NCBI GenBank assembly: GCA_025800385.1
Contig: JAOXRS010000223.1
Location: 67,823 to 131,822 of the forward strand
Source of the DNA: Candidatus Albibeggiatoa sp. nov. NOAA
GTDB lineage: Bacteria; Pseudomonadota; Gammaproteobacteria; Beggiatoales; Beggiatoaceae
Reading direction: 5' to 3'
Length of the DNA stretch: 64,000 nucleotides
Within the stretch, counting starts at the first letter, position 1; each line of letters begins with the position of its first letter. The notes beneath the pieces were generated by a model. That model saw only the letters and a list, made by a program, of their open reading frames with translations. It did no database searches and was not told where the DNA came from. Shown here piece after piece: positions 36,128 through 47,339 of the stretch. Both the position numbers and the translations under genes were made by a program.

Positions 36128-37351
36128 TTATTCGTCACCGTGATTGTGTAGTAAGTGTTTGATTGCATGAATTCGACGTTGATGCAATTGCTCTTTAATT
36201 TGGCTACCCGTAAATCCATCAGCAATAATGGTTGCAACATTAACCTGCTGAGCTGCTTCAAAAATGCGACGAAACCGTGCAGCTTGTGGATAGGGTTGAT
36301 GTTCTAGCCCTTTTCTACCTCGAGCATCTGCTTCACAAGCAAGCAAGAATTGTTCAAATCGCTGAGGTCGTCGAAAAGCATCCATCACTTCAAGTACATT
36401 TAAGGCTGTGTTGGGTCTCAAGTCAGCAATTCTATGACAATGGGTATGAAATTGCACAACAAATTTAGCTAACTCTTTATATTGTTTTGGAATTCGCAAT
36501 CGTTTGCAGATGGGTACAAGTAAATCAAGCCCCCTTTCTTCATGTCCAAGATGACGCGGTAAAATATCACTGGGCGTATTACCTTTACCCAAATCATGTA
36601 CTAAAACAGCAAAAATCACTTGTGTATCCGAAGTTAAACGTCTTGCCTGCTGCAAACACAATAAAAGATGTATGCCTGTGTCCACTTCTGGATGATAATC
36701 AGCTCGCTGTGGCACACCAAATAATTGCTCTACTTCAGGGAAAATCACTGCTAATGCACCACATTGACGCAAAACTTCAATAAAGCGTTGGGGATAAGCT
36801 TCACCTAATGCACGCTCTGCTTCTTGCCATACCCGTTCTGCAACAAGTGCATCGACTTCACCATTTTTTACCATCTCTTGCATTAATTCCATGGTTTCTG
36901 GCGCAATTTGAAAATCATAACGCGCTGCAAACCGTGCAATACGCAAAATACGAACAGGGTCTTCACTAAATGCTGGGGACACATGGCGCAAAAGACGGTT
37001 GTCTAAATCTTGCTGTCCGTTAAATGGGTCGATTATATTACCTTGCTCATCTTCAGCCATCGCATTGATGGTTAAATCACGACGTGACAAATCCTGCTCT
37101 AAGCTCACATCCGCAGCAGCATAAACCTCAAATCCTGTATAACCCTTGCCTGTTTTACGTTCTGTACGTGCTAAAGCATATTCTTGTTTGGTTTTTGGAT
37201 GCAAAAAAACAGGAAAATCTTTACCAACTTGAATAAAGCCTAAGCTTTGCATGTGTTCGACTGTCGTACCAACCACCACCCAGTCAATATCTTTTACTGC
37301 TCTGCCTAATAATCTGTCGCGTACAGCCCCTCCAACTTTAAAAACTTGCAT
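36128..37351 (-). CDS. cca: multifunctional CCA-adding tRNA nucleotidyltransferase
   Basis: This 407-residue enzyme adds or repairs the 3'-CCA of tRNAs. It has the nucleotidyltransferase head (GGAVRDRLLGR, DIDWVVVG), the RRDLTINAMA motif and an RILRIARFAARY segment. A C-terminal HD domain (VLVHDLGKG, with FHTHCHR) is characteristic of the gammaproteobacterial enzyme that also has phosphohydrolase activity. Its length matches E. coli-type Cca (412 residues). The next gene, a REC-kinase, starts 2 nt later. Ribosome site AAGGGT precedes the ATG. Confidence 0.96.
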   Translation of the reverse strand: MQVFKVGGAVRDRLLGRAVKDIDWVVVGTTVEHMQSLGFIQVGKDFPVFLHPKTKQEYALARTERKTGKGYTGFEVYAAADVSLEQDLSRRDLTINAMAEDEQGNIIDPFNGQQDLDNRLLRHVSPAFSEDPVRILRIARFAARYDFQIAPETMELMQEMVKNGEVDALVAERVWQEAERALGEAYPQRFIEVLRQCGALAVIFPEVEQLFGVPQRADYHPEVDTGIHLLLCLQQARRLTSDTQVIFAVLVHDLGKGNTPSDILPRHLGHEERGLDLLVPICKRLRIPKQYKELAKFVVQFHTHCHRIADLRPNTALNVLEVMDAFRRPQRFEQFLLACEADARGRKGLEHQPYPQAARFRRIFEAAQQVNVATIIADGFTGSQIKEQLHQRRIHAIKHLLHNHGDE

Positions 37352-37616
37352 AAATGAACCCTTTTTCTATATTCCTTATAAATTAAGATTTTTTGCGCTT
37401 ATCATTAAATTTCAAGTTACGCTTATCATTCAAAATAACAAGATTTATGAAATTTGCCACTCAACCCTTATCTGGTTCTTTAAGTATGAAAATTCTGTAT
37501 AAACCCTAACCCAAGTGCTATGCTTTTTTTGGTAATCTCAATTTTCTATATTATTAAAGTGGGTATAGAATACATGTATTTTGATACAAGCTAATCTTGT
37601 TCAAGGACACAATAAA

Positions 37617-40550
37617 TTGTTGCTTTCTATAAAAAAACAAATTCTGGCATTCATGATTCTTAGCGTATTAGCAGCGATAGGATATTACTGGCGATTGCCT
37701 ACTTTTTTTGAATTTGACTTTATCTTTAGCAGCATTGCAGCCTTAGTTTCTCTCTATTTATTAGGCTTTGCCAGCAGTATTGCAATTAGTTTTTTTTGTA
37801 GCTTGTTCTATTACACCTCTGATCCTATTTATGCTTTTGTCAGTTTATTAGAAATTATTTTCGTTGGGTTGGTTTGGCGTAAGTCAATCTATAACTTACT
37901 AATTGTTGACACACTATTTTGGATTAGTATTGGATTGCCAGTGTTATGGCTATTATATGTACAAGCACAACCTAATGATGTCATTCATATTTTACCGCTT
38001 TTGTTTATTCGTTTCCTCAATGGCGTGAGTAATGCGATTGTTGCAAGCTTAATTGTTACTTTTTTCCCGTTTCGAATGTGGCTTTCAAACTTAGCTGCAG
38101 ATTATTTTTCATTTCGGCATACATTATTTAACATCTTCATGTTATTTGCCTTATTTCCAATTCTGATTTTATTGCATATTCATACTTGGGGTGTACAAAC
38201 TTTTCAATTATTAGAACCACAACAATTACAAATATTGTATATTATTCAATTAGGCGTGCTTTCTTTAGTTTTTGTATTAAGTTTAAGTTTTGCGGCTATT
38301 GTGACACAAAAGTTAACTAATCCCCTCATTCGATTAAGTCGTTTAAAGCCTGATTTATCAGATAATCCCATTCAACAAGCCCGCTTTCCCGACAGCCATT
38401 TAAAAGAAATTCATAATATTTCAGCAAATTTTCTCATTTTATGTCATGACATGGTGCAACATAAAAATAGTGAAAAAAAGCTATTGCACTCACAAACCAT
38501 GCTAAAAAGTATATTGGATAATATTCCACAGTATATTTTCTGGAAAGATATCAATGGATACTATTTGGGTTGTAATAATAATTTTGCTCAACTGATTGGT
38601 ATACATGATGTTAATAAAATTATTGGCAAGAATGACGCAGATTTGATCGCGCACCATGCTGATGCTGATATTTTACAGTTTTTATCTAAATGCTCACAAA
38701 CAATATGCAATCCTTGTTATCACTGCATTTCACAAGTGACACGTGAGAACCAGACTTTGTGGTTTGATAGCAACACCATTCCTTTACAAAATAAGCAAGG
38801 CGAATGTATTGGCTACTTAGGTACATTTGAAGATATTACCCAGCGCAAGCAAACTGAAGAAAAGCTCAAACAGGCAGCAAAAGTACTAGAAAACAGTGCT
38901 GAAGCGATTTGCATAACTGATGAAAATTCTAACATTATCGTAATTAACCAAGCTTTTACGAAAATCACAGGTTATGAAGAAGCAGAGATTTTAGGCAAAA
39001 CCACCAGCATTCTTAAGTCGGGCAAACATGACAAAATTTTTTACACAGAAATGTGGCATTCAATCCAAGCCACGGGACACTGGGAAGGGGAAATCTGGAA
39101 TCGGCGTAAAAACGGTGAAGTGTATCCTGAGTGGTTAAATATCAGTGTGATTCGAGATGAAGTCACCACAGAAATTACCAATTACTTAGCGATTTTTTCT
39201 GACATTACACGCACTAAACAAAATGAACAACGTTTGGCCTATTTAGCACATTATGATGATTTAACGGGTTTGCCGAATCGCACTTTATTTTATGAGCGAG
39301 TACAAAGAGCTTTGTTTTTAGCCAAGGAAAATAATTATAAAGTTGCAGTGCTATTTTTGGATTTAGACCACTTTAAATATGTCAACGACACATGGGGACA
39401 CGCAGTTGGTGATTTGCTGTTAAAAGATGCAGCAGAACGAATTTTAAAATGTGTGCGTAAAAATGATACTGTTGCCCGTTTGGGTGGAGATGAGTTTACG
39501 GCGGTATTGGACAATATTGGCAGCTCTGAAACAGCAGCAACTGTGGGACAGCGTATTTTAGATAGCTTGCGCCCGCCTTTTCATTTAAATGGACATGAAA
39601 CGTTTATTTCATCTAGTATCGGCATCAGTATTTACCCTAGTGATGGACAAGATGTAGAAACCCTTTTAAAACATGCAGATATTGCTATGTATCGTGCTAA
39701 AGAGGGTGGTAAAGATAACTACCAGTTTTTCACTGCACAAATGAATGTTGAAGCCCACCAACGCTTATTGTTAGAAGTAAAATTACGCCATGCTTTAGAA
39801 CGTAATGAATTGAGAGTGTATTATCAACCTCAAGTACATTTGGCCAGTGGCAATGTGCTGGGGGCAGAAGTACTTGTTCGTTGGCAACATCCAGAAATGG
39901 GCTTGTTATCACCTCAGCAATTTATTCCATTGGCAGAAGAAACGGGTTTGGTGGTATTAATCGGGGAATGGGTATTACGTGCAGCTTGTGAACAACATAA
40001 AATTTGGCGGGAAAACGGCTATCCACATTTACGTTTGGCGGTGAATTTGTCATCACGGCAATTTAGGGAAAATAATCTAGCCGATAGAATTATCCAAATT
40101 TTAGATGAAACTGAAATGGATCCCAGTTTATTAGAGTTGGAAATCACTGAAAGTGTGTTGATGAAAGATGCGAATAAAGCGATCGAAACCCTGAATATTT
40201 TAAAAGATATGGGAATTCAACTTGCTATTGATGATTTTGGCACGGGCTATTCCTCACTGAATTACTTGAAACGTTTCCCGATTGATAAACTTAAAATTGA
40301 TAAATCGTTTATCTGTGATATTCCTAAAAATATGGATGATATGACGATTACTAAAGCCATTGTCGCATTAGCACGTAGTTTACATTTGAAAGTGATTGCA
40401 GAAGGCGTGGAAACCAAAGCTCAACTGGCTTTTTTAAAATCATTGCGTTGTGATGAAGTACAAGGCTTTTTGATTGGCCACCCGATTCCTGTTAATGAAT
40501 TTGTGGAATTATTAGATGAACAAAGTGCATTGCAATTAAAACGGGCTTAG
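37617..40550 (+). CDS. membrane PAS-GGDEF-EAL c-di-GMP enzyme
   Basis: This protein of about 977 residues controls cyclic-di-GMP. Around eight hydrophobic segments (roughly the first 240 residues) form a MASE-like membrane sensor. A linker and two PAS domains follow (from about 295 and 420). The GGDEF domain has an intact ARLGGDEF and an inhibitory I-site (RKND, five residues upstream), so cyclase activity with product inhibition is expected. The EAL domain has EVLVRW in place of EALVRW, but keeps EITESVLM, IDDFGTGYSSL and EGVE, so hydrolysis is also plausible. The start is uncertain: TTG at 37617 has AAGGA at 9 nt; TTG 37581 or 37620 are alternatives. It is monocistronic. Confidence 0.92.
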   Translation: MLLSIKKQILAFMILSVLAAIGYYWRLPTFFEFDFIFSSIAALVSLYLLGFASSIAISFFCSLFYYTSDPIYAFVSLLEIIFVGLVWRKSIYNLLIVDTLFWISIGLPVLWLLYVQAQPNDVIHILPLLFIRFLNGVSNAIVASLIVTFFPFRMWLSNLAADYFSFRHTLFNIFMLFALFPILILLHIHTWGVQTFQLLEPQQLQILYIIQLGVLSLVFVLSLSFAAIVTQKLTNPLIRLSRLKPDLSDNPIQQARFPDSHLKEIHNISANFLILCHDMVQHKNSEKKLLHSQTMLKSILDNIPQYIFWKDINGYYLGCNNNFAQLIGIHDVNKIIGKNDADLIAHHADADILQFLSKCSQTICNPCYHCISQVTRENQTLWFDSNTIPLQNKQGECIGYLGTFEDITQRKQTEEKLKQAAKVLENSAEAICITDENSNIIVINQAFTKITGYEEAEILGKTTSILKSGKHDKIFYTEMWHSIQATGHWEGEIWNRRKNGEVYPEWLNISVIRDEVTTEITNYLAIFSDITRTKQNEQRLAYLAHYDDLTGLPNRTLFYERVQRALFLAKENNYKVAVLFLDLDHFKYVNDTWGHAVGDLLLKDAAERILKCVRKNDTVARLGGDEFTAVLDNIGSSETAATVGQRILDSLRPPFHLNGHETFISSSIGISIYPSDGQDVETLLKHADIAMYRAKEGGKDNYQFFTAQMNVEAHQRLLLEVKLRHALERNELRVYYQPQVHLASGNVLGAEVLVRWQHPEMGLLSPQQFIPLAEETGLVVLIGEWVLRAACEQHKIWRENGYPHLRLAVNLSSRQFRENNLADRIIQILDETEMDPSLLELEITESVLMKDANKAIETLNILKDMGIQLAIDDFGTGYSSLNYLKRFPIDKLKIDKSFICDIPKNMDDMTITKAIVALARSLHLKVIAEGVETKAQLAFLKSLRCDEVQGFLIGHPIPVNEFVELLDEQSALQLKRA

Positions 40551-40564
40551 GCATTGAGAGGAAA

Positions 40565-40598
40565 CTTACCTTAAAAAGCATCTACTTTAAAAGGTAAG
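40565..40598. terminator. bidirectional terminator hairpin
   Basis: An 8-bp stem (CTTACCTT with AAGGTAAG) lies between the convergent c-di-GMP enzyme and gltX, with A- and T-rich flanks. Confidence 0.65.
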
Positions 40599-40609
40599 CC
40601 TTTGATATG

Positions 40610-42016
40610 TTATTGTTGCTCTGGGAATAATTCTAAGGCTTGTTGAATACGTTTTACTGCACGTTCTTGGCCGATTAATTCCACTGTAACATCGATTGAA
40701 GGTGACATGGTGCTACCTGTAACCGCGACGCGTAAAGGCTGAGCCACTTTGCCAAATTTTAATTCATATTGTTGTACCACTTCATCCACTGCACCGTGAA
40801 TGGTTTCTTTATTCCACTCAGATAAGGCGGCTAATTTTTCACCCAAGGTGGCCAAAGGTTGTTTCACTGCGGCTTTAAAGTTTTTCTTCACCGCTTTTTC
40901 ATCATATTCCACTGTATCAACAAAGAAGTAATGACTGGTTTCAGCTAGTTCTTTCAAAGTCTTACAACGTTCGGCTTGTATTTCAATTAATTTCATCAAC
41001 GAAGGCCCTTGCGTCATGTCTAAGCCTTGTTGTTGGAAATGATAAAGCAAATGGGTTGCAACGCTATCTCTTGGGGCTTCTTTTAAATAGTGCTGATTGA
41101 GCCAGATTAATTTTTCAGTATTAAACGCAGAAGGCTTGCCATTCACATCTGACAACTCAAATAAATCCATCATTTCCTGAATTGAGAAAATTTCTTGATC
41201 GCCATGTGACCAACCTAAGCGCACGAGGTAATTCAATAACGCTTCAGGTAAATAACCATCATCCTTATAATTCATCACGCTGACTGCACCATGACGTTTG
41301 GATAAACGCTGGCCATCATCACCTAAAATCATTGGGACATGTGCATAAGCTGGAATCGGCGCACCTAAAGCTTCCAAAATATTGATTTGACGCGGTGTAT
41401 TATTTAAATGGTCATCACCACGAATCACATGGGTGATTTCCATATCCCAGTCATCCACCACAACGGTTAAGTTATAAGTCGGCGTACCATCAGAGCGTGC
41501 AATGATTAAGTCGTCCAATTCGGTATTTTTAACAATCACTGAACCTTTGATTAAATCTTTAATCACCACTTCGCCATCTTCAGGGTTTTTGAATCGAATC
41601 ACAGGTTTCACACCTTCTGGTGGTTCACCTTGTAAATCACGGCAATGACCATCGTAACGTGGCTTTTCTTTATTGGCCATTTGCTGTTCGCGCAAGTTAT
41701 CTAAACGCTCTTTAGAACAGTAACATTTATAGGCTTTGCCTTCATCCAACAGTTTTTTAATCACTTCGCGGTAACGCTGAAAACGTTGAGTTTGATAATG
41801 AGGGCCTTCATCATGCATCAAGCCTAGCCATGCCATGCCTTCTAAAATTGCATCGACAGATTCTTGAGTTGAACGCTCTCGGTCAGTATCTTCAATCCGT
41901 AAAATAAACTGACCTTCATGTTTCCGCGCATAAAGCCATGAAAATAAGGCAGTACGCACACCGCCAACGTGTAAATAGCCTGTGGGACTTGGAGCAAAAC
42001 GAGTACGAACAGTCAT
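40610..42016 (-). CDS. gltX: glutamyl-tRNA synthetase
   Basis: This 468-residue class Ic synthetase charges tRNA(Glu). It has the HIGH-equivalent [11 protein letters not shown], the KMSKS-equivalent GQRLSKRHG and a CYC ... HC zinc-type site (residues about 100-127). The C-terminal anticodon-binding region ends at ALELFPEQQ. The ATG at 42016 has AAAGGAT upstream; an in-frame GTG one codon earlier is less likely. With gatA in the genome, the enzyme may also mischarge tRNA(Gln), but sequence alone does not settle that. Confidence 0.97.
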   Translation of the reverse strand: MTVRTRFAPSPTGYLHVGGVRTALFSWLYARKHEGQFILRIEDTDRERSTQESVDAILEGMAWLGLMHDEGPHYQTQRFQRYREVIKKLLDEGKAYKCYCSKERLDNLREQQMANKEKPRYDGHCRDLQGEPPEGVKPVIRFKNPEDGEVVIKDLIKGSVIVKNTELDDLIIARSDGTPTYNLTVVVDDWDMEITHVIRGDDHLNNTPRQINILEALGAPIPAYAHVPMILGDDGQRLSKRHGAVSVMNYKDDGYLPEALLNYLVRLGWSHGDQEIFSIQEMMDLFELSDVNGKPSAFNTEKLIWLNQHYLKEAPRDSVATHLLYHFQQQGLDMTQGPSLMKLIEIQAERCKTLKELAETSHYFFVDTVEYDEKAVKKNFKAAVKQPLATLGEKLAALSEWNKETIHGAVDEVVQQYELKFGKVAQPLRVAVTGSTMSPSIDVTVELIGQERAVKRIQQALELFPEQQ

Positions 42017-42112
42017 CACAATCCTTTGTTATTGGTTGATTTAAATCGAGGATTATAGTAGCAGATTTTACTGAGGAATTTGACAGAATTGAATATCAGA
42101 ACGCGCGTATTA

Positions 42113-42814
42113 TTATTTGGCACTTTGTAAATAGTATTGTCTTTTTTGTTTATCAAATTTTTCAATCGCATAACGTAACATAGTGCGCGGCATGGTTTGA
42201 TAATGTTGTTGTAAAAAGGCTTCTTCAACCGCTTGATCTTTTTTCCCTACTTCCCGCAACATCCAACCAACAGCTTTGTGAATTAAATCATGTGGATGAT
42301 GTAATAAAATTTCAGATACGGTTAATGTATCATCAAATTGCTGATATTTAATCAAACGCAAAGTCGCCACAATCGCAATACGCTGTTTCCATAAATGATT
42401 TTCTTGAGCCAGTTCGATTAAAATATCGCGCGGTTTATCTAGCAAATATTGCCCAACAATTTTATGTGCTGAGCAATCAACCAAATCCCAATTATTTACA
42501 TAATCTGCATGGGCTAAATACTGTTCAAACCATTGTTTCTGTAAAGCCTCATCGCCTGATTCAAACTGATGGGTCAAAATAAACAAAGCTAGCATACGCT
42601 TTTCATGTACGGGATCAGTTAGTAGTTTTAAACTGTCTTCAATTGATAGGGTTTTATATTGTTTAGCTAATTGGCGTAACACAGGCACACGAATACCAAT
42701 AAAGCGATCACCTTCGCCATACTCACCTTTTCCTGTTTTGAAGAATTTTAGTGAAATGGCGGCATAATCTGGATTAGCCAGTGCATTCAACGCTGTTTCT
42801 AAATTAGCTAACAT
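42113..42814 (-). CDS. DNA alkylation repair protein (AlkD-like)
   Basis: This 233-residue all-helical HEAT-like protein of the AlkD family excises alkylated bases such as 3-methyladenine and 7-methylguanine. Signatures are FFKTGKGEYGEGDRFIGIRVP, EKRMLALFIL, NNWDLVDCSAHKIVG and HPHDLIHKAVGWMLREVGK. It is the last gene of a cheD-cheB-alkD operon, 12 nt after cheB, an unexpected partnership with chemotaxis genes. The family assignment is strong. Confidence 0.93.
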   Translation of the reverse strand: MLANLETALNALANPDYAAISLKFFKTGKGEYGEGDRFIGIRVPVLRQLAKQYKTLSIEDSLKLLTDPVHEKRMLALFILTHQFESGDEALQKQWFEQYLAHADYVNNWDLVDCSAHKIVGQYLLDKPRDILIELAQENHLWKQRIAIVATLRLIKYQQFDDTLTVSEILLHHPHDLIHKAVGWMLREVGKKDQAVEEAFLQQHYQTMPRTMLRYAIEKFDKQKRQYYLQSAK

Positions 42815-42826
42815 AATCTGTAAAAC

Positions 42827-43930
42827 CTATGTTGTTGGCCGTCGATCAAATAGTTTCATAAGCTGGTGTGGAATTTCTTGTAAAGGTATGACTTTATCGA
42901 CCCCACCTTTTTTTACCGCTTCCCCCGGCATTCCCCACACAACGCTTGTATGTTCATCTTGGGCAATGGTAAACGCCCCAACTTCATGCATTTCTTTCAT
43001 CCCTGTCGCGCCATCATCTCCCATGCCAGTAAGAATCACACCGACACTATTAGGCCCTACATTTTGTGCCACAGAACGGAATAACACATCAACAGAAGGA
43101 CGATGACGATTAACAGGTGTGCCTTCATTTAAGCGGCAAACATAACGTGCGCCATCTCGTTCAACCAATAAATGGAAATTCCCTGGGGCAATATAAACAT
43201 GTCCAGGTAAAATCGCTTTGCCATCTTCAGCCTCTGCAACAGTCATAGGTGAGAGTTGATTCATCCGTTTGGCAAATGATGAGCTGAATGTAGCGGGAAT
43301 ATGTTGGCTAATCACCATACCGGGAGCATGAGCAGGCATATGCATCAAAAGTAATTTAATCGCTTCCGTCCCCCCTGTTGAAGCCCCAACCGCAATAATT
43401 TTATCGGTGGTTTTGAGGAACTGAATTTTACGTGTTGGCGAATTACTGATAATGGCATCAGCTGTATATTTTGGTGGTACATTAATACTTGAAGGAGTAG
43501 GTGGCTTGTATTTGGTTAAGGGTTTCACTTGAGTGCGTGCGGCCATACGTAATTTGCCGACAATCTCTTCACTATAGGTTTCAAAGGTTTGAGAAATATC
43601 TAACTGAGGCTTGCACACAAAATCTAGCGCACCATATTCTAAAGCTTGTAAAGTCGTATCCGCCCCTTTTTGAGTTAATGCTGAAATCATAATCACAGGC
43701 ATTGGGCGTAAGCGCATTACATTGCGTAAAAACGCTAAACCATCCATACGCGGCATTTCAACATCTAAGGTCAATACGTCAGGGTTAAACTTTTTAATTT
43801 TATCTCGTGCAATATAAGGGTCGCCAGCCGTTGCAACCACTTCCATATCAGGCTCTGCATTAATAATATTGCTTAACATTTGCCGAATCAACGCCGAATC
43901 ATCAATGACCATTACCTTTGTTTTTGCCAC
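42827..43930 (-). CDS. cheB: chemotaxis methylesterase CheB
   Basis: This 367-residue response regulator demethylates (and deamidates) chemoreceptors. The N-terminal receiver has the acceptor Asp in DVLTLDVEMPRMDG. The C-terminal methylesterase has the catalytic Ser in GASTGGTEAI, His in SQHIPATFS and Asp in GMGDDGATG. The start is a GTG whose Shine-Dalgarno AAGGAG overlaps the cheD stop codon, with 10 nt between the genes. CheA, CheW and CheR are not in the window. Confidence 0.97.
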   Translation of the reverse strand: MAKTKVMVIDDSALIRQMLSNIINAEPDMEVVATAGDPYIARDKIKKFNPDVLTLDVEMPRMDGLAFLRNVMRLRPMPVIMISALTQKGADTTLQALEYGALDFVCKPQLDISQTFETYSEEIVGKLRMAARTQVKPLTKYKPPTPSSINVPPKYTADAIISNSPTRKIQFLKTTDKIIAVGASTGGTEAIKLLLMHMPAHAPGMVISQHIPATFSSSFAKRMNQLSPMTVAEAEDGKAILPGHVYIAPGNFHLLVERDGARYVCRLNEGTPVNRHRPSVDVLFRSVAQNVGPNSVGVILTGMGDDGATGMKEMHEVGAFTIAQDEHTSVVWGMPGEAVKKGGVDKVIPLQEIPHQLMKLFDRRPTT

Positions 43931-43940
43931 ACTTCACTCC

Positions 43941-44567
43941 TTAAAATAAATCAATCTCACCATCAATTGGCTGCTTTTCTAAATCGCGTTGATACACTTT
44001 TTCACGTTGTGCCACAATTTGCTCCATTGAGCGAAGCTTTTTAACACGAACGCGCCCTGTTTTAGGATAAAAAAGGATTTTTCGTGGATAAATGCCTCCT
44101 AAATCTTCTGCGAGTAAGTTTAGACTTTCTGTCTTGACATAATCCTTAATAAAGTCAATATTTTGCTGCCCTATATTGGCGACATGAGACATGATTTTAC
44201 CGCCACCAAATAATTTGATTTCTAAATTGCGCCGTTTGCCCCCATATTTTAAAATTTCATTAATCATATGTTCCATGGCATAAGTCCCGTAACGGGTGGC
44301 AGAGCTGACTTGAGTGCGATCCCAACGGTCGGCCAAACTGGTGCTGGGTAACATAAAATGGTTCATTCCACCAATGCCCGCAACGCTATCACGAATACAA
44401 GCAGAAACACATGAACCCACCACTGTCATGAGTATTTCTTCTTGACTTGTCACATAATATTCACCGGGTAATACTTTGGCTACAAAGCCATGATGGTGTC
44501 GATCCCAGTAACGTTTTATATGTTCATAGCCCGGAAAACTATTGGGTAAATGAGACAATTTAGACAT
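43941..44567 (-). CDS. cheD: chemoreceptor glutamine deamidase CheD
   Basis: This 208-residue enzyme deamidates specific glutamines in methyl-accepting chemotaxis proteins. The catalytic Cys lies in VGSCVSACIRD and the His in GGMNHFMLP, both in the conserved arrangement. KLFGGGKIM is a further family motif. It is followed by cheB with a 10-nt gap and then alkD, so it is the first gene of this operon. A palindromic element lies upstream, between it and serS. Confidence 0.96.
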   Translation of the reverse strand: MSKLSHLPNSFPGYEHIKRYWDRHHHGFVAKVLPGEYYVTSQEEILMTVVGSCVSACIRDSVAGIGGMNHFMLPSTSLADRWDRTQVSSATRYGTYAMEHMINEILKYGGKRRNLEIKLFGGGKIMSHVANIGQQNIDFIKDYVKTESLNLLAEDLGGIYPRKILFYPKTGRVRVKKLRSMEQIVAQREKVYQRDLEKQPIDGEIDLF

Positions 44568-44644
44568 TATATTTATTCGTTACAATCCATCTCTTCGGCC
44601 TTTATGATATACCATATCTTGTCATAATGGGGAATTATGAATAT

Positions 44645-44777
44645 GTAATTATGAATTATAAATCGTGCATTTTTCAATTAACCCCATGATAAAAATGTTT
44701 TTTCCAATACCTCTTTTAGTATTTACTGAATAAACATTGAAAAAGATGACAATTTATAACGCATAATTCATAATTAC
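44645..44777. repeat. imperfect palindromic element, 133 bp
   Basis: The outer 15 bp are perfectly inverted (GTAATTATGAATTAT with ATAATTCATAATTAC). Inner sequence also pairs, for example CATTTTTCAAT with ATTGAAAAAGATG, so the arms extend to about 40-45 bp. It fills the region between the divergent cheD and serS genes and contains no gene. Confidence 0.65.
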
Positions 44778-44800
44778 CGCTTTATTTTGACTAGGATTGA

Positions 44801-46072
<1,272 letters not shown>

Positions 46073-46100
46073 GTTTTAAGTTTTTTTGTTAAATTGTATA

Positions 46101-46148
46101 AAAATGGGTAATTGTATTAGAAATACTCAAATATGATTGCCCAATTTT
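46101..46148. terminator. bidirectional terminator hairpin
   Basis: AAAATGGGTAAT pairs with ATTGCCCAATTTT, one base unpaired, between the convergent serS and hydrolase genes. Its right arm touches the stop codon of the hydrolase. Confidence 0.55.
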
Positions 46149-47271
46149 AAGACAAGCACGCATCTAACCACACCAGTCGATGATCTGAACTTATGTCTTT
46201 TTTGACATTTCGATAAGTCTCAACTTGTTTTACCAAATAAGCCAATGGGTCTGCTTTCACTGGCCAAAATACGCGACTATCCCATATTTTCATATTTCTT
46301 GATGGTAAAACATAATCAACTTGTAAACCCCAACTTGCCGTGGCCGCTTGCGCTGCTCTGGTTTTACACTCTTCACCACCTTTACTAAATGGTCTACAGC
46401 GACCTGTTTGAATATCTGGATGTATTTTTGGATGTTGTAACAACTGCCCAATCGCATTATAAACACTATCACCATATTTCGGGTCGGCGTTTAAATCACC
46501 CATAATTACAAAATAATCATCATGTTGCAATCCACCAACTTGCCCATTGTCATCATAAATATAACCACTGGTTTCAGGTTGAATATAATCTGCTAACAGC
46601 CGAATTTCATCGTGATTACGCAGTGCATTACGTTTTTCACGACCATCAAAAGTGGGCGGAGTTGGGTGTGCGGACAGAATATGTACAGTGGCTTCAGGAA
46701 ACTCAATTGGAATGTCGACATGATTTTTCGAGGAAAGGCGCATAATATCTAGCTTTTCATCAGAATACCATGCATCACCAGTAACTGGATGTATAGGTAA
46801 TTTTGCATCTGGCATGTCTTTCCATAAAAAATGCTGAAATGTACGGATTTCATTAACTTTAATCGGATATTGTGATAACACAACCGACGCATATTGCCCT
46901 TCAAAAAAACCAAATCCAAAGGCATCTCCGGGGCTGTGAATACTACCATCATTGTCTAAATCCATCCCCGATAGTGTGCCCGCATTAGAAGACACTAAAT
47001 AAGCATAAGGGTAGTCAATAGATTGTGCACCATTTTGACTAACGTCTAAATAATTTTTTTTGAATAAAGATAAGGCTGTGCCCTGCAAATCGTAATCAAA
47101 TTCTTGCAACACTAAAACATGTGGCTGGGTGCGTTGAATGATTTCAGCAATAGCTCGAGCTTGACCGTTGTTTTTATTAAATAAATCAGATATTAACTCA
47201 CCTGCATGTTGTCTGGATAAAGCGGTATTGAATGTGGCAAAGCGATATTTATTTGATGGATAGTGAGTCAT
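46147..47271 (-). CDS. endonuclease/exonuclease/phosphatase family hydrolase
   Basis: This 374-residue metal-dependent hydrolase belongs to the EEP (DNase I-like) superfamily. The metal and catalytic motifs are in place: QEFDYDLQ (Glu metal ligand), ILSAHP, MGDLNADPKYGDS (catalytic Asp/Asn) and SSDHRLVWLD (general base). No signal peptide is seen. Members cleave DNA, phosphoinositides or sphingomyelin, and the substrate here cannot be determined. It is monocistronic and convergent with serS. Confidence 0.9.
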   Translation of the reverse strand: MTHYPSNKYRFATFNTALSRQHAGELISDLFNKNNGQARAIAEIIQRTQPHVLVLQEFDYDLQGTALSLFKKNYLDVSQNGAQSIDYPYAYLVSSNAGTLSGMDLDNDGSIHSPGDAFGFGFFEGQYASVVLSQYPIKVNEIRTFQHFLWKDMPDAKLPIHPVTGDAWYSDEKLDIMRLSSKNHVDIPIEFPEATVHILSAHPTPPTFDGREKRNALRNHDEIRLLADYIQPETSGYIYDDNGQVGGLQHDDYFVIMGDLNADPKYGDSVYNAIGQLLQHPKIHPDIQTGRCRPFSKGGEECKTRAAQAATASWGLQVDYVLPSRNMKIWDSRVFWPVKADPLAYLVKQVETYRNVKKDISSDHRLVWLDACLS

Positions 47272-47339
47272 AGAGTGTGGGATTGTTTTGAGATTGATGG
47301 CTAAGGTGGGAAACCATCAATCATTTTTTAACAGTGTAA

